The translations under genes were made by a program, and so were the position numbers. Source: Takakia lepidozioides (Eukaryota; Streptophyta; Takakiopsida; Takakiales; Takakiaceae). From it: DNA of 64,000 bases. The notes beneath the pieces are model-generated. The model was given only the letters and a program-made list of their open reading frames with translations, ran no database searches and was not told the DNA's origin. Each line of letters begins with the position of its first letter. The first letter of the stretch is position 1. The stretch spans positions 70,618,001-70,682,000 of the forward strand of contig CM060733.1 in the NCBI GenBank assembly GCA_030704615.1, given 5' to 3'. Positions 22,556 to 34,232 of the stretch are shown here, piece after piece.

Positions 22556-23549
22556 TCTTCCTTCTTCGGTCTTGTGGTGATGCATCACTGTGTACATGAA
22601 ATGGTAAATCCCATCTTGGATTTATCAGAATTGGTGCTGCTGTGAGTGCCCTTTTTAGTGAATCAAATGATTCTTGGCAAGCTGGAGACCATCGATATTC
22701 GGTATCTTGCTTCAGCAGTCTATAGACTAGTGCCACTCTATGAGCATATTTGTCCATGTACCTTCTGTAATAGTTCGTTTGTCCCAGAAATCTCTTGAGT
22801 TTCTTGGGATTTTCTTGTGGTGGTATTTTCTGGATAACCTCCACTTTCTTTGGATCTACCAGAATTCCCTATTGGCACACAATGTGTCCCAATAATAATC
22901 CTGAATTCACACAGAATGTACATTTTTCCGGGTTGAGACTTACTCCATTGTTTCTGCAAGCTTGTAGGCAAAGTTTTAACTGTGCCAAATGTTTGGATTT
23001 ATGTCCAAAGACACTGAAATCATCCAAAAATACCTGCATAAAATCATTGAGATAGTTCTTGAATATCTCAGATACTGCTCGTTGAAATGTGGCTGGTGCA
23101 TTGCAAAGTCCAAATGGCATGACTTTGTAAGCATATGCTCCACATTCAGTGATGAATGCGGTCTTTTCTTGGTCTTCTTCTGCCATCTATATCAGGTTGT
23201 ACCCACTAAACCCATCCATGAATGAGTACATCTCATGTCCAGCCACTGTGTTCAACACTATTTCAGTGAAAGGTAGTGGAAAAAGATTTTTCTTGGTTCC
23301 TGCGTTTAACTTGCGGTAGTCCACACACACTCGTAGTTTTCCATTTTTCTTGGGTACTATCACAATGGGCGATAACCATTGTGGTGTCTCTACTGGGTAT
23401 ATGAATCCTGCATCCAGTAACTTCTTGATTTCTTCCCAAACTTTAGCTGCATAGTTGGGGTTCATTCTGTAACGGTTCTGACGAATTGGTTTTGTGTCAA
23501 CTTCCAATTCAATTCGGTGCTGACAGATGTTAGAAGGTATCCCCTTCAA
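22548..23549 (-). pseudogene. Gypsy reverse transcriptase, truncated
   Basis: From 23,549 the frame gives DAGFIYPVETPQWLSPIVIV, VCVDYRKLN and MDGFSGYNLI, then a TAG at 23,187. It resumes in the same frame with the motif giving MPFGLCNAPATFQRAV, then VFLDDFSVFG (catalytic FLDD variant of YxDD). A frame change near 22,850 leads to FLGQTNYYRRYMDKYA and HSDAS, where it stops at the truncation point. The TAG replaces a glutamine codon (CAG to TAG). Apart from these lesions the RT core is complete. Confidence 0.88.
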
Positions 23550-23561
23550 ATCCTTGTAGTT

Positions 23562-24614
23562 CTAGGCAAATACATCCTTGTATTCAGTGAATAATGCAGT
23601 GGCTTCTTGTAGAAATGATTCTTCGAGACCTGCACTTACTCGTATTATCTGTGGTTCTTCCACTGTTCCCAGATTCACTTGAATCAATTGAGTTTCTTCC
23701 GTTACTGTCCATCCTGCAATCTCTTGTCCGATGGTTGCAATTGTGGCAGGTACTTCACTGATTTGAATGTCTTCTTCCCTTTCTTGATAGAACCGGGCCG
23801 GGTGTTGAGGTGTGTCCATCGCTTCTTCCTCTGGATCTTCATTTCTCGAAGTATTTGGTTCTCCTTGGGTGTTCACCATGTGACATCCTACTGTTGTGGT
23901 ATGCTTGACCACCAGTTGTCTAATAGGTTCCAACTGTGGATGTGCTACATATATTGTGGCTTCTTCTTCATCCGACAGTCCACTGGACCAATCATATTCT
24001 TCCACTATGCAAGGTTGTTTCTCTCGTGGAATGGTACCTTGTTGCTTCGTCGTGATGGTGACTTGTTCTGCTCCCTTTTTTATTGTGAGAGTCTGATTTC
24101 CCCAATTGTGGTGTGATTGGGCTTGTGTTAACCATGGTCGGCCAAGTAGTAGTGAATATCCCTCTGCCACATCCTCCATTCTGAGAATGGTTACTGATAT
24201 TTTGTATACCAGTCCTGCTACTTCCATTGCAAGTCGTCTGATGATTCCCAATGGTTGCACTTTTCGTTGATCAGCCATTCGTACCGTGAATGGAGCAGGT
24301 TCCATATGCCCCAATCCTAATGACTTCTTCATCTTTTCTGTCATGATATTCACTCCTGATCCTCCATCGATGAGTACATTCGTTACCATCTTCCGGCCAA
24401 TACATACTTGTTTTGCGGGTACTGCTTCGTCGTAATTTGGAGTTTGTCGTATAGTTGTGGGTTTAATCGTGTAAACCTCTGGTGTTGGTTTTTGTTTTGG
24501 TGTGGGGGTCAATGCCTCGATTGCCCGAAATAAAGTTTTCTTGCGGTGTGGAGCAATTTTTAATAATTGTCCAATGGTAATTTGGGTCTTGGTCTGGCAG
24601 ATTACTTCGGCCAA
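23562..24614 (-). pseudogene. Gypsy protease and pol N-terminus
   Basis: The frame contains the retropepsin active site LIDGGSGVNIMT, the flap-region PAPFTVRMADQ and the C-terminal GYSLLLGRPWL. It then runs through a long acidic linker to EYKDVFA before a TAG at about 23,559. The RT reading continues beyond in the same frame, so the stop (TGG to TAG) is a point mutation in one long pol frame. Relative to gag, pol is in the -1 frame; the overlap lies near 24,780-24,830. Confidence 0.85.
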
Positions 24615-24727
24615 TTACGTTTCCGTGGTTGTATTCATGGTCTTCACCGTTGGTCTGATTTGCTTATCTGGAGTTGGCTCTCCAGAAGGTATATGGGTTC
24701 CTTCTTGCATTTGAGCTATGGTTTTAC

Positions 24728-26494
24728 TTACTTCCTGGTGTAAGCTCTTTTTCTCCTGCCATGCTGCACTTTCTGGATATTGTTTCCGTTCTTCTTCGAT
24801 CTCCTATTTGGAGGTTTCTGTTTCTTGGCCTGAGTTCGGGTTACCGCAAGAGTATCCACTACAGGGGTTACCATACTTACGGCTACACTTGGTCCGGCTT
24901 CCATATTTCCCACTTCTGCCTCATGCTTGATTCGTAACTGGCATTCATGTTTCCAGTGTCCCTCTTTCTTGCAATAGTGGCATCTCGTGCTTTCTTTGTT
25001 TCTGGGTTGATGTTCCCTATCCCTTGGTGGATATTCATTTCGTGGCCTCTGATAACGATTACCCATGTTGTATCGTCTTGGTTCGTCCGATCCTCCCCGT
25101 CGGATTTGGACTTGGTGTACCCCCACCTCTCGTGTGTACCCAGTCTTCTTGGCCCGTTGGTTGTAAATACAATGGCTGGTATTATGATTGTTCATATGAC
25201 AAATATCACAGTATTTGTCCTTCATATGGCATTCCGTTGCCAGGTGTCCTGCAGTCCCCCATTTGTGACACCATGTTGCCTTTCGTGGCCCTTCATCTTT
25301 AAAATTCTTAATAGCCTCTGCTATCTTCTGATCCAAAGTGGTTTTGTCAATCACTTTTTTCTTCTTTTGCTTGGGCTTTTCTTCACCATCAGAGTCTTCT
25401 TCTTCCAAGAGATTCTTGGAATCTTTGCTTCTGCTCTGATGGAATCCCAATTCCAACTTCTTTGCAGTCCCTACTGCTTCAGCCAAAGTGTTGTTAGGCA
25501 TGACTGTAACCATGGTTACCTATTCAGGACGAAGTCCATTGATGAACCATGATTTTTTCAAATCATCCCCTGGTGCTTGAGGTAGTTTCCTGATCAGAGT
25601 TTTCATTCTCTCCAGGTAGTCGACTACCAATTCTTTCTTTTTCTGTCTTAGGTTCTGTAATCCTGTGAAGATTTCAGACATGGATTTGTTGGATCTATAT
25701 CTTTCTTGAAACGCGGCTCTCATATCCGCCCAATTTGCAAAGTGATTAGCTGGAAAAGTCGCCAACCATTCAATGCATTTCCGGGCCATTGAACAAGGAA
25801 ATAGTCGGATATTCTCTTGGTCTGTTGCTTCATTGTAAATGGTGCACATGTTTTCAAATTGATTAAGATGGATATCTGGATCAGATTTCCCATCATATAA
25901 AGGAAATGGTGGTCTAGTTTTGCTTGCTGCTAAAGGCATCGGTGCAGCTGGTGCAACTGGTTGTCCAAACTGGGATGGTCCCGCTGCTGCTGGCTGTGGT
26001 GGTGTTGGTGTTTGTCTTCCAAACAGTGATTCAAAGCTAGGAGGTCCTTGTCCCAATGATAGTCGTCTTCCAGCTGTTGTCCCTACTAAGCTTAATGAAT
26101 CTTTAAAAGCTTTGAATGCAGTTCTGGTTATTCTTTCTGGAGAAGTGCTTTCACCTTCTTCACTCAAAATGTTCTCAAATCTTTCTTCTAATATTTCAGC
26201 AAAACCTCTATTTGGGCTTGTTACTGTAGAAGGTCCTTCAGATCTTTCTTGTGGTAACCATTCACCAAGTACATTACTGGCAACTTCTTCTGGTGTAGTG
26301 TTCCCACTTCCCACCGATCCGATTTCCTGATCTTCTGGTTTTTCACTGTTTGATGTCTCATCTTGAATAATTTTCAAGTTCTGTAATTCTGGGAACTCTT
26401 CTCTTAACCGAGCCTCCCTTTCTGCAGCATATTTCTCTATTCGTTCAGCTCTATCTTGTTTAGCTTTTTCTTTAATTTCCTCATTCGTTCCCAC
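24728..26494 (-). pseudogene. Gypsy gag with zinc knuckles
   Basis: An acidic, charged N-terminus (RAERIEKYAAEREARLREE) is followed by the conserved retrotransposon gag core (FPLYDGKSDPDIHLNQFENM, then AFQERY and LVVDYLERMKTLIRKLP). After a single TAG at 25,517 (CAG to TAG), two zinc knuckles follow: CHKWGTAGHLATEC (CCHC) and CDICHMNNHNTSHC, then a third CCHC-like CHYCKKEGHWKHEC. Gag forms the intracellular particle and binds RNA. One nonsense mutation interrupts it. Confidence 0.87.
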
Positions 26495-26673
26495 ATCATA
26501 TATAAAATTCTTTTTTAGTACCCTTTAAAACAGTCTTGGTATGTCAGTAAAGAAAATTTATAGTGTCTCTACCCTTTCTTCAAGATTCATCCTATCTTTG
26601 CAAGAATCCGTATTACGACTTAATTTTCCTTTTTACTGATTGATCACCAAACTTTTTAATGGGCACAATAATA

Positions 26674-27096
26674 TCATCTGTATTTTTCAGTGTATCTAAC
26701 TTGCAATAAGTCTTTGGGTATCCAGTACTCCACTGCTTCTATGATCGTGTGACAATATTCATAATTTGAACATCCTTCTCTGAAAAAATAACTAGTGTAA
26801 CAAACTTTTCTGATTGGGATTAGAGTAATCAATAGAGCTAGACGAGACAACCACTCTTCACTTCTAATCCTACATTCCCAAGGTGCTCGTGTAATACTGA
26901 TCACTCCTCCCTTCAATCCCCATTTGTCATCTTCTTTCACGATTGACAGAAAGATTTTCTGTTGTATTGCTCTTGGTAAACCATGAAAATTTTCCAGGAA
27001 TGTTTTCCACTCCTTTGCTTCTGTTGACTCATTCTGTCGTGATTTCAAGAAATCACTGAGTAACCATCCTTCTTTGAGTACTCTTGAACTCAACAT
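26674..27096 (-). CDS. Leader ORF between primer site and gag of the gypsy element
   Basis: An uninterrupted 141-codon frame starts at the ATG at 27,096 (MLSSRVLKEGWLLSDFLKSR) directly after the primer-binding site and ends before gag. It reads like real protein (HGLPRAIQQKIFLSIVK, then ITRAPWECRIRSEEWLSR). An extra ORF at this place is known from Ogre/Tat-type plant gypsy elements, where its function is unknown. No domain is recognised. Confidence 0.5.
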   Translation of the reverse strand: MLSSRVLKEGWLLSDFLKSRQNESTEAKEWKTFLENFHGLPRAIQQKIFLSIVKEDDKWGLKGGVISITRAPWECRIRSEEWLSRLALLITLIPIRKVCYTSYFFREGCSNYEYCHTIIEAVEYWIPKDLLQVRYTEKYR

Positions 27097-27105
27097 ACCG
27101 TTAGT

Positions 27106-27205
27106 CCCCAGTATGGTCGCCAAATGTTAACCGCTGGTTTATGACTTAGCACAAAACAGGCTATTAACACTACTACCCATTTCTTAAGACATGCAACCGA
27201 GGTTG
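27106..27205 (-). other. Primer-binding site and remnant of 5' LTR
   Basis: On the minus strand the remnant LTR end GGTTAACA is followed, after TT, by TGGCGACCATACTGGGGACT, a plant gypsy primer-binding-site pattern. On the plus strand the LTR remnant starts TGTTAACCGCTGG at 27,126 and lasts about 80 bp before SWIM-transposase coding sequence takes over. A related ~80 bp block occurs at 40,388. Confidence 0.65.
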
Positions 27206-28494
27206 GGATTTGTATGTGGCAACAACAGATGATTTGATACGTGCCTTACAACAAGTAACCCGATACCGTGATTTCTTGCGAGGTAGGGTTGGTGGCAAGG
27301 GTCCGGACAAATTGGAGTTGATGTTGCGTGCTGCAAACAGATCTGGGGATCCAAGCAAGATAGCACGGGCGGTGAGCATGTATGCCCAGGGAACGCCACT
27401 TGTTTCTAGAGTTCCACATCTTGAAGGGGATGAGAGATTCGGCTCGTGTAAGAGGAAATTGAACACTCCACCTGGTTCATTCCGATTCGTATAGGGCAGA
27501 CCGTGATAACTTCTTGAAGCCTCGTGTTCCCCTGCATGACAGATCCATGTCCGGAACCTCTATTCTGAAGGAACCTCCATCACGACGACATGCTCCAGCA
27601 TCAAACAGTGCCACTGAAATGGTGCAGGAGAGAAACAACCCCCTTGATGTGCTTGAGTCCGCATGCCCCGACCACGTTTGGCACATAGAACGCACAAGTG
27701 CAGGGTCTCGTGTGAAATGTACAGCGATCAGGGCAACTAATTTCGAGAAGTGCACTTCATCTATATCCAGAGGTGGTGCCCGGACTCATGCTCCGACTTT
27801 CACGGGTTTGATGCGTCCATACGGTCAACCAGAAGCCAAGAACCACAAGTTCTGGTTCTGCGCAGATGATTGTGGCAGAGGTGTGCATGGAACTGTGTGT
27901 CATTCCGTGGTGATGAAGCCAGCTCCTCCAACCGTTTGGCCCGTCAAGGTGGGAACACATCTCACAAGTCAGGAAATTGCAATGCTGGAGGAGGCAGGCT
28001 TTTCCCTTGCGAGACAACCCCAACTGCATGCATGTGCTACTACTTCTGCGTCCTCTCGGGTCCCTCCGGCAAATCCTCACTTGTGGCCAATCAAACGAGA
28101 TGGAAAGCTCGTTCGGCGTTTCCCTCCAACCGCTGAACACTTTGGCAAAGTGGAGTCCGCAAGAATGCTTCAAGCTCGTGTTGCAAGCACCACGGAAGTG
28201 CCCGATCCAGGATATGGTCGGGTGTACACAATGATCACTTCGACATCTGCTGTTCATGACAGGGCCTACGACATCACGGTTTCCAATTTCCCCAATTGCA
28301 CATGTCCTGATTTTGTGAATATGCTATCAACCAGTTTGGGCAAGAGAGGTAAATTCATACCCTGCAAACATTTGTATTTCATATTTTTGAAGAGGATGGT
28401 TTGCGATCCCAAACGTGACAACTTTGTTCACCAGGCCACTCTGAGTTTCAACGAGGTCGATACTCTATTGCAGCGGGATACAACACATGGGTAG
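27206..28494 (+). pseudogene. SWIM-type transposase fragment (homologue of the 57.9-61.6 kb gene)
   Basis: This segment matches the second exon of the transposase at 60.2-61.6 kb almost end to end. It starts VATTDDLIRAL (compare VTATTEDIDRAI), then GPDKLELMLRAANRSGDPSK and GTPL...PHLEGD. A stop at about 27,492 interrupts, then FWFCADD and finally a SWIM zinc finger (CTCPDF...PCKHLYFIFLKRM), ending at a stop at 28,494. The catalytic first exon is missing, and a gypsy LTR remnant directly precedes it. It is a decayed second copy of the same transposase family. Confidence 0.82.
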
Positions 28495-28584
28495 CATCAA
28501 CTATGCAATGTGGTATGTGGACGACCATGCTATGAAATGTGAAATTCAAATCAATTCGTTTGCAACATCGTCGACGGTGCAATG

Positions 28585-28931
28585 CACTACAACAAATTGC
28601 GGCTTTTACGTCTCTGTGTTATGACTGCAAATGCAGTCATGGAAGCCATTTACGACTTCCTGACTCTGCAGACGTAAAGACCTAGTCAGTTGTGACATGG
28701 CAGATATGACTCTCCAGGCTGGCTGTCACGTGGTGCCAGAGCAGCTGTGGGGGTAGTCATACACGCTGGCATTACTGAATGACTGAACGGGTCCATGTCA
28801 GCCGCTGTGTAATAGAGACACGTGCTCTCTACAGAACACGCCACGTGTCAGACTGCGACGCCATCTGACTGCAGAGGAGGGAATCAGACGTCAGCATGTG
28901 TCGCATCGTGATTTTGACACGTGGTTCCTCA
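28585..28931 (+). mobile_element. CACTA-like transposon end, copy 1 (split by the chromovirus)
   Basis: The terminus CACTACAACAAA is followed by CTTTTACGTCT, a hairpin (ATGACTGCA/TGCAGTCAT) and AGACGTAAAG, which pairs with the earlier word. It closely matches the end at 40,489 for over 200 bp. CACTACAA is the diagnostic terminal sequence of plant CACTA/En-Spm elements. CACGTG words recur (about 28,729, 28,820, 28,842 and 28,917). The young LTR retroelement interrupts it at 28,931; the continuation is at 35,950. Confidence 0.75.
28927..28931. repeat. Target-site duplication CCTCA (left)
   Basis: The 5 bp CCTCA before the left LTR recurs directly after the right LTR at 35,945-35,949, the expected signature of retroelement integration. 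Confidence 0.93.
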
Positions 28932-29676
28932 TGTCGCGCACCTCACTCCGGTAAGCTCCCCTTCAAGTCATAGTTACTCGCTTTGATGCGCGCGCCTGAC
29001 TCCCAACCTGGCCGCCCGGGCCAACTTGGAGCTTCGGCTGCTCACCGGGACATAACGGTCCCCCTTCGCTTCCTTCTAAACCCTCCACCTCTTTGGGACT
29101 AGGAGAATTCCCTTTGGTAGATGGCAGTCCGGAACAGCTCCCCACTCTTTGGTCGCTTTCCGGCTCGCTCGCTTACTCACTAGTTTTTGGTCACCAACGG
29201 GCTTGCACCGTTCTCGGGGTTACTACTCCCTATATATACTTCTGTAGCTGTCCGCGGGGGTTCCACAACCAGCCATGCCATTTTATGGCGAACCACCACG
29301 AAAACCCTCGACTCCCGGTGGTGAGTCGCGGTGAGTCTTGGCCCGCTCACCACGGCCCCTATGGACCGTGATGAGTCCCAAGACTCCCCACGACTCCCAC
29401 CACGAGGTCTCCGCCCCCATGGTGAGTCCTATGCCACCCCCACTAAGTCCCACTAAGCTACCACCCCTTGTGGAGCCAACCCCACCGCTTGTGGAGCCAC
29501 CCCCACCGCAACCCGGTGTGCGGGGCTCCACCTAGTGAGCGCCTCCGCTTCCCTGAGTGCCTTGGGCACTCAAGGGTGCCTCAGCCCCCCCATACCTATC
29601 GCTGCCGCTGCCCCCACCACAGGGGCAGCCCCTGATGTGTCCCGACCCCCTGCCCTCAAGGCAAAGGGCCGCGACA
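28932..29676 (-). repeat. 3' LTR of the chromovirus
   Basis: 745 bp, TGTCGCG...CGCGACA. It contains a TATATATA word near 29,232 and many GTGAGTC-type repeats. It is nearly identical to 35,199-35,944. Confidence 0.95.
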
Positions 29677-30581
29677 CACACCCCTACCAACAGGGAGTCG
29701 ATGTCCTCATCGACTTGTCCATTTTGTAGAAACGAACATCCAAGTTGTGGCGTCCCACATCAAGGAGTTTGTTTCTGTACCATGGCGTCCCATGGCAAAG
29801 AACCAAACCCCACACTTGACTCTACTCTCCACTAGCTAGTTCGGCCGACTTCCTCCAAGTCCCGGCCAAGGGTGGAGCCTCTCCAGCTCCTCTCAGTGCA
29901 CTCTTCTTGGCCTACTTCAAGGCCAAGGAACGATCCTCCCCGAGGATCGAATCGCCTTACTGCAACAACATTGCTTGCGATCGCTCATGATGCCGCTTTT
30001 GGCATCACCTTGAGCAAGGGTTCACCTGGAACCCTCTTTGACTAGGAAGATAACCTTGAACCAACCGTGCGCCCCAATCACTACAATTGGGTCCGCCTTG
30101 GAATGCTGGCCTGAGGTACGGGAACACGTCGAAGCCGCACTACGACTTCGTCCCGAGGTTACACGATTATAGTACGTGAACGGAAGCACGTAGCTTCCGC
30201 GTTAGCCCGCACTACAAGGCAACCCCCTCGGTAGCGCAGTTATAGTACGCGCACGCGCCAGGTGCGCACTAGCACGTGAACTCCCAAAGAAGGCGCAAGT
30301 TTCCTTGCCCCTGGGATGGGAGTCACCCGATTTCGGCACTGCGCAAACACACGATTACCCAATTTACCTCTCCCACTTTTGTAAGCTAGCATGCATTCTA
30401 CACACTAGCCAAACACACCATGCATCACCATTCCAAACACAATAGGACGCATAATATTTGGAACCCATTTCCTTTATAACAAATGTTTGTACAATACAAG
30501 TTTTTGCAATCGGATTCCTGAGCTAGCTAAACCGGGCTAAGCATGCATTTCCTCCCCCACGCTCCAAGGTTGATGTCCCCA
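29677..30581 (-). other. Chromovirus 3' noncoding region
   Basis: About 0.9 kb between the pol stop and the 3' LTR has no coding potential. The purine-rich GGTAGGGGTGTG directly before the LTR on the minus strand is the likely polypurine tract. Confidence 0.7.
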
Positions 30582-33500
30582 TCAACGTTTCTTCCGCTTT
30601 TGAGGTCGCCCTTCGAACGCTGCAACTGCCTCGGATGCGTTTCCCATTTCTGAGGCATGCACCCAAGATGCCTCCACAAGATGATAGCCCTTCCATTTGA
30701 CGAGATACTCTGTTTCTCGGTTCTTGAACCTCCTCGACTTAAGTATTGCCTCCACCTCGTACTCAGGTTCATTTTCATGATCCAACAGCATAGGTGGCGG
30801 ACGCAACACTTGCTGCCGATTCGGACGTGCTTCATCTTTGAAGTAAGGCTTCAAAAGGGAGACATGGAATACTGGGTGCACCTTGCTGTTTGCCGGCAGC
30901 TCCAATTCATACACATCCTCATTCATAACCCTCCGAATGCGAAAGGGGCCCGCATACGGAGGTACGAACTTCGGACTCACTTCCGGAGGTAGTCGAAAAT
31001 TCTTGATGTTCAACCAGACCTCTGTGCCTGCCTCAAACTTCACTTCCCTCCGCTTCCGATTCGCCTGCCTTTCATACCGTTTCCTAGCTTTGGCAATGTT
31101 GTACTTTGCGAGCTTCAACAAACGCTCGCGTTCTTCCAGTACCGCCGCTACTGCCGGTTCCTCAACGTCCTGGGCGGCCCAACTTGTCGGCACCAGAGGT
31201 GCTTTTCCATAGACCAACACAAAAGGGGAAACTCCCGTCGCGGAGTGTTCTGTGTTATTATAACAGAACTCTGCCGCGTCTAAGTGTTCCATCCAGTCTG
31301 ATTGGTCTGCCGACACGTAATTCCGCAAGAATTGCTTCACTACGGAATTCACTCTTTCCGTTTGGCCGTCCGTCGTAGGTCGGAAGGCGGTGCTCATCTT
31401 CAGCCTCGTCCCCATCTTCTTCCAAAGTGCTCTCCAGAATTTACTCGTAAACTTTGGATCGCGGTCCGAGACAATATCCTTCGGGACTCCATGATGCTTT
31501 AAGACGTGGGCGAAGTAAAGTCGCCCTGTCTCCTGCGCCGTTGCCGTCTCCTTGGTGGGGATGAAATGGGCCATTTTACTGAACCTATCTACCACCACCA
31601 TGATTGCATCGAATCCTTTTGACAACGGCATAGCAGTCATGAAATCCATCGAGACGCTTTCCCAAGTCCCCTCTGGAATCGGCAAGGGTTGTAACAGCCC
31701 CGCTTGCTTTTTGTACTCGCTCCGGTTTTGTTGGCATGTGGTGCATGTCTTGACATACTCCTCTGCCTCCTCCCTCAGTTTGGGCCAGAAATATTCTTTC
31801 TTCAAGAGTGCCGCAGTGCGCTTGGCTCCACCGTGGCCCGCAAGCGGGCTATCATGGCATTCTCTCAAGAGACTATCCCTGATCCCTCCCTTTGGCACAT
31901 AGAGACGTTTTTGCTTATACCGGAGCAGTCCGTTTTGCAAGTGGAACTGCGATTTAACCCCCATTCTCAAGTCCTGCATCACGCACTTTGCCAGCTCATC
32001 CTTCCGGCAAGCCTTCCGGATCTTCCTTTGGAGCGCCGTCTCGCCCTTGTACACCAACAAGAGCTGCTGCTTTCTACTTAAAGCATCGGCCACCACATTG
32101 TCCCGTCCCGGTTTGTACTGGATATCCACGTCGAACACTGCCAAAGTATCTTGCCACCTAAGTTGTTTTGGGGACAACTTGGGCTGCGTGGCAAAATACT
32201 TCACCGTAACATTGTCCGTGAACACCTTCACTGGGTTGGAACCAACATAGTGGCGCCAGAGTTCAAGGCAATGCACCACCGCCTTCATCTCTTTTTCGTG
32301 CGTCGGCCACCGTCGCTCCACTTCATTCAGTTTCTTACTTTCGTAAGCCACTGGACGTCCATCTTGCATAAGTACACCCCCAATTGCGAAGTCCGATGCA
32401 TCTGTATGAATCTCAAACGGACGATCGAACTCCGGGATTTTCAAGACTGGAGCTTCCGTCATCCGCTGCTTCAATTCAGCAAAAGCTTGGCCACAAAATG
32501 TGTTCCATACCCAGACTTTGGATTTACACAGAAGGTCCGACAGCGGCCCCGCGATCTTGGCGAAATTTCTCACATACTTCCGGTAATAGGAGGCGAGTCC
32601 TAGGAAGGATCGCACTCCCGGGACCGAAGTCGGAGGCTCCCAGTCCAAGATCGCCCTCACCTTTCTGTCATCCATTTTGATCCCATCCTGTGTAATCACA
32701 TGCCCCAAGAACTCCACTTTTGTGACCCCGAATTCGCACTTTGAAGCTTTGGCATACAGCTTCCCTTCTCGCAATTTTTGGAACACCCTTTTGAGGTGCT
32801 CCAGGTGCTCCTCCTTTGTTTTTGAGTACACCAAGATGTCGTCGATGTACACGATCACAAAGTCATCCAACCACTCCTGGAAAAGGCTGTTCATCAGCGT
32901 GCTAAATGTCGCTGGTGCATTGGTGAGCCCAAAAGGCATCACCAAGAACTCATATGAACCATACCTTGTCCTGCACGCGGTCTTCTCCTCATCTCCTTCT
33001 GCCACCCGAATTTGGTGATAGCCGGAGCGCAAGTCGATCCGGCTGAAATACTTTGCTCCTGCCAACCGATCGAAGAGGTCGTCGATCCTTGGCAAAGGGT
33101 ACCGGTTTTTGATAGTCACCTTATTCAGAGCCCTGTAATCGACACACATCCGCAGCGTCCCATCCTTCTTGTCTGCAAATAGCACCGGAGCTCCGTAAGG
33201 TGACTTACTCGGCCGGATGTACCCCTTTGACATTAGATCCTTGAGCTGAGTCTTCAGCTCGACCAACTCTCTGTGGCTCAACCGGTAGGGCGCCTTGGCA
33301 GGCGGTCCCGATCCCGGTATCACCTCAATCTTGTGGTCAACTCCTCTTCGCGGTGGCAAGCCGCTTGGTAAATCCTCCGGCATCACATCCTGGTATTTCT
33401 CCAAAATCCCCTTGATCCAATCTGGGCTCGGCTCCCCATCGCCTTCTCCTTTCACTTCTCTAATGTAAAGCAAAAACTGGGACTCGTGTGCCTCCTCCAC

Positions 33501-34232
33501 GGCCCACTCCTTTGCTGATAGAAGGTTTATTCGCCCTCCCACGGATTTGGGCGTTTCCGACACTCGTAAAACCTCGCCACCATTCCCACATGGCAGCGTG
33601 ACTACTCTCTTGCGGCCATCTATGACCGCTCCGGATTTGCTCAAAAAGGTCATCCCTAAAATGAGATCCACTCCATCGATCTCGCAGATAGTGAAGTTCT
33701 CACGTCCCTCCCAACTCCCCAGTTGAAGAGGAACATCAAACGCCAACCTTGTCGCCAACTGAGGTTCTCCTTTGGCAGAGCGCACCTCAATAGAGGCCCC
33801 CACGTCACTTGTCGGGAGTCCCAACTTTCGCGCCGCCACCGGCGTCATGAAGGAGTGCGACGCTCCTGTGTCCACCAACAACGACACGTTAGTTCCGGAT
33901 ATTATCCCATCCACGAACAATAATTGACTCCCTTTTCGCAGGGCGCCAGTTTCCTGATACAACTCACAAGAATAGTTGCCTACCTTGCAAGTCCTGGCGA
34001 CTACCGCTTCCACCAAGCGACTGATGGTATCTTCTGACAGCTCCGTGGTCGCCCGAGTCATGTTCAATTGCCGGGGCTTCGTGCACTTCTTGGCCATGTG
34101 CCCGGGCTCCCCGCAATTGAAACACACTCCATCAAAGGTCGCCTTCTGTCCGCCATAAGCCGCTCCACCCGCTTTTCTTTTCGAGCACCGGGTGCCGCCT
34201 TGACGTACGAAGGCCCTCCCTTCGATTTCCAC
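30582..34232 (-). CDS. pol: Chromovirus pol: protease, RT, RNase H, integrase, chromodomain
   Basis: An intact 1,216-codon frame. Approximate residues: CCHC knuckle 37-50 ([14 protein letters not shown]); protease active site 120-124 (VDTGA); RT with VDYRALN and catalytic YIDD 462-465; RNase H start TDAS 610-613; integrase HHCC zinc finger with H793, H800, C830 and C833; catalytic D863 (SMDFM), D923 (VSDRD) and E959 (TDGQTER), a perfect D,D35E; chromodomain about 1,157-1,195 ([16 protein letters not shown]). The first residues start at GTG and overlap gag, so pol is most likely made as a gag-pol fusion by a -1 frame change near 34,171-34,185. Chromodomains direct integration to heterochromatin marks. 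Confidence 0.96.
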   Translation of the reverse strand: MEIEGRAFVRQGGTRCSKRKAGGAAYGGQKATFDGVCFNCGEPGHMAKKCTKPRQLNMTRATTELSEDTISRLVEAVVARTCKVGNYSCELYQETGALRKGSQLLFVDGIISGTNVSLLVDTGASHSFMTPVAARKLGLPTSDVGASIEVRSAKGEPQLATRLAFDVPLQLGSWEGRENFTICEIDGVDLILGMTFLSKSGAVIDGRKRVVTLPCGNGGEVLRVSETPKSVGGRINLLSAKEWAVEEAHESQFLLYIREVKGEGDGEPSPDWIKGILEKYQDVMPEDLPSGLPPRRGVDHKIEVIPGSGPPAKAPYRLSHRELVELKTQLKDLMSKGYIRPSKSPYGAPVLFADKKDGTLRMCVDYRALNKVTIKNRYPLPRIDDLFDRLAGAKYFSRIDLRSGYHQIRVAEGDEEKTACRTRYGSYEFLVMPFGLTNAPATFSTLMNSLFQEWLDDFVIVYIDDILVYSKTKEEHLEHLKRVFQKLREGKLYAKASKCEFGVTKVEFLGHVITQDGIKMDDRKVRAILDWEPPTSVPGVRSFLGLASYYRKYVRNFAKIAGPLSDLLCKSKVWVWNTFCGQAFAELKQRMTEAPVLKIPEFDRPFEIHTDASDFAIGGVLMQDGRPVAYESKKLNEVERRWPTHEKEMKAVVHCLELWRHYVGSNPVKVFTDNVTVKYFATQPKLSPKQLRWQDTLAVFDVDIQYKPGRDNVVADALSRKQQLLLVYKGETALQRKIRKACRKDELAKCVMQDLRMGVKSQFHLQNGLLRYKQKRLYVPKGGIRDSLLRECHDSPLAGHGGAKRTAALLKKEYFWPKLREEAEEYVKTCTTCQQNRSEYKKQAGLLQPLPIPEGTWESVSMDFMTAMPLSKGFDAIMVVVDRFSKMAHFIPTKETATAQETGRLYFAHVLKHHGVPKDIVSDRDPKFTSKFWRALWKKMGTRLKMSTAFRPTTDGQTERVNSVVKQFLRNYVSADQSDWMEHLDAAEFCYNNTEHSATGVSPFVLVYGKAPLVPTSWAAQDVEEPAVAAVLEERERLLKLAKYNIAKARKRYERQANRKRREVKFEAGTEVWLNIKNFRLPPEVSPKFVPPYAGPFRIRRVMNEDVYELELPANSKVHPVFHVSLLKPYFKDEARPNRQQVLRPPPMLLDHENEPEYEVEAILKSRRFKNRETEYLVKWKGYHLVEASWVHASEMGNASEAVAAFEGRPQKRKKR

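Larger units (their letters stand above)
22556..27125 (-). mobile_element. 3'-truncated Ty3/gypsy retrotransposon
   Basis: Reading leftwards from the primer-binding site (about 27,122) come a leader open frame, gag with two zinc knuckles, protease, and reverse transcriptase, which ends abruptly at the start of RNase H near 22,556. RNase H, integrase and the 3' LTR are gone. Only about 80 bp of the 5' LTR remain (27,126-27,205). Most of the coding part is preserved apart from single stop codons and one frame change between gag and pol. The family is the one fragmented at 1-480. A leader ORF before gag and a TGGCGACC... primer site are features I associate with plant Tat/Ogre-like lineages, though without integrase this is tentative. 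Confidence 0.88.

Noticed and set aside
23679-25552. Plus-strand open frames opposite the gypsy gag and protease
   Set aside because: Antisense shadows of recognisable gag and protease readings.
30657-33018. Plus-strand open frames across the chromovirus pol region
   Set aside because: They are antisense shadows of a complete, domain-rich pol frame.
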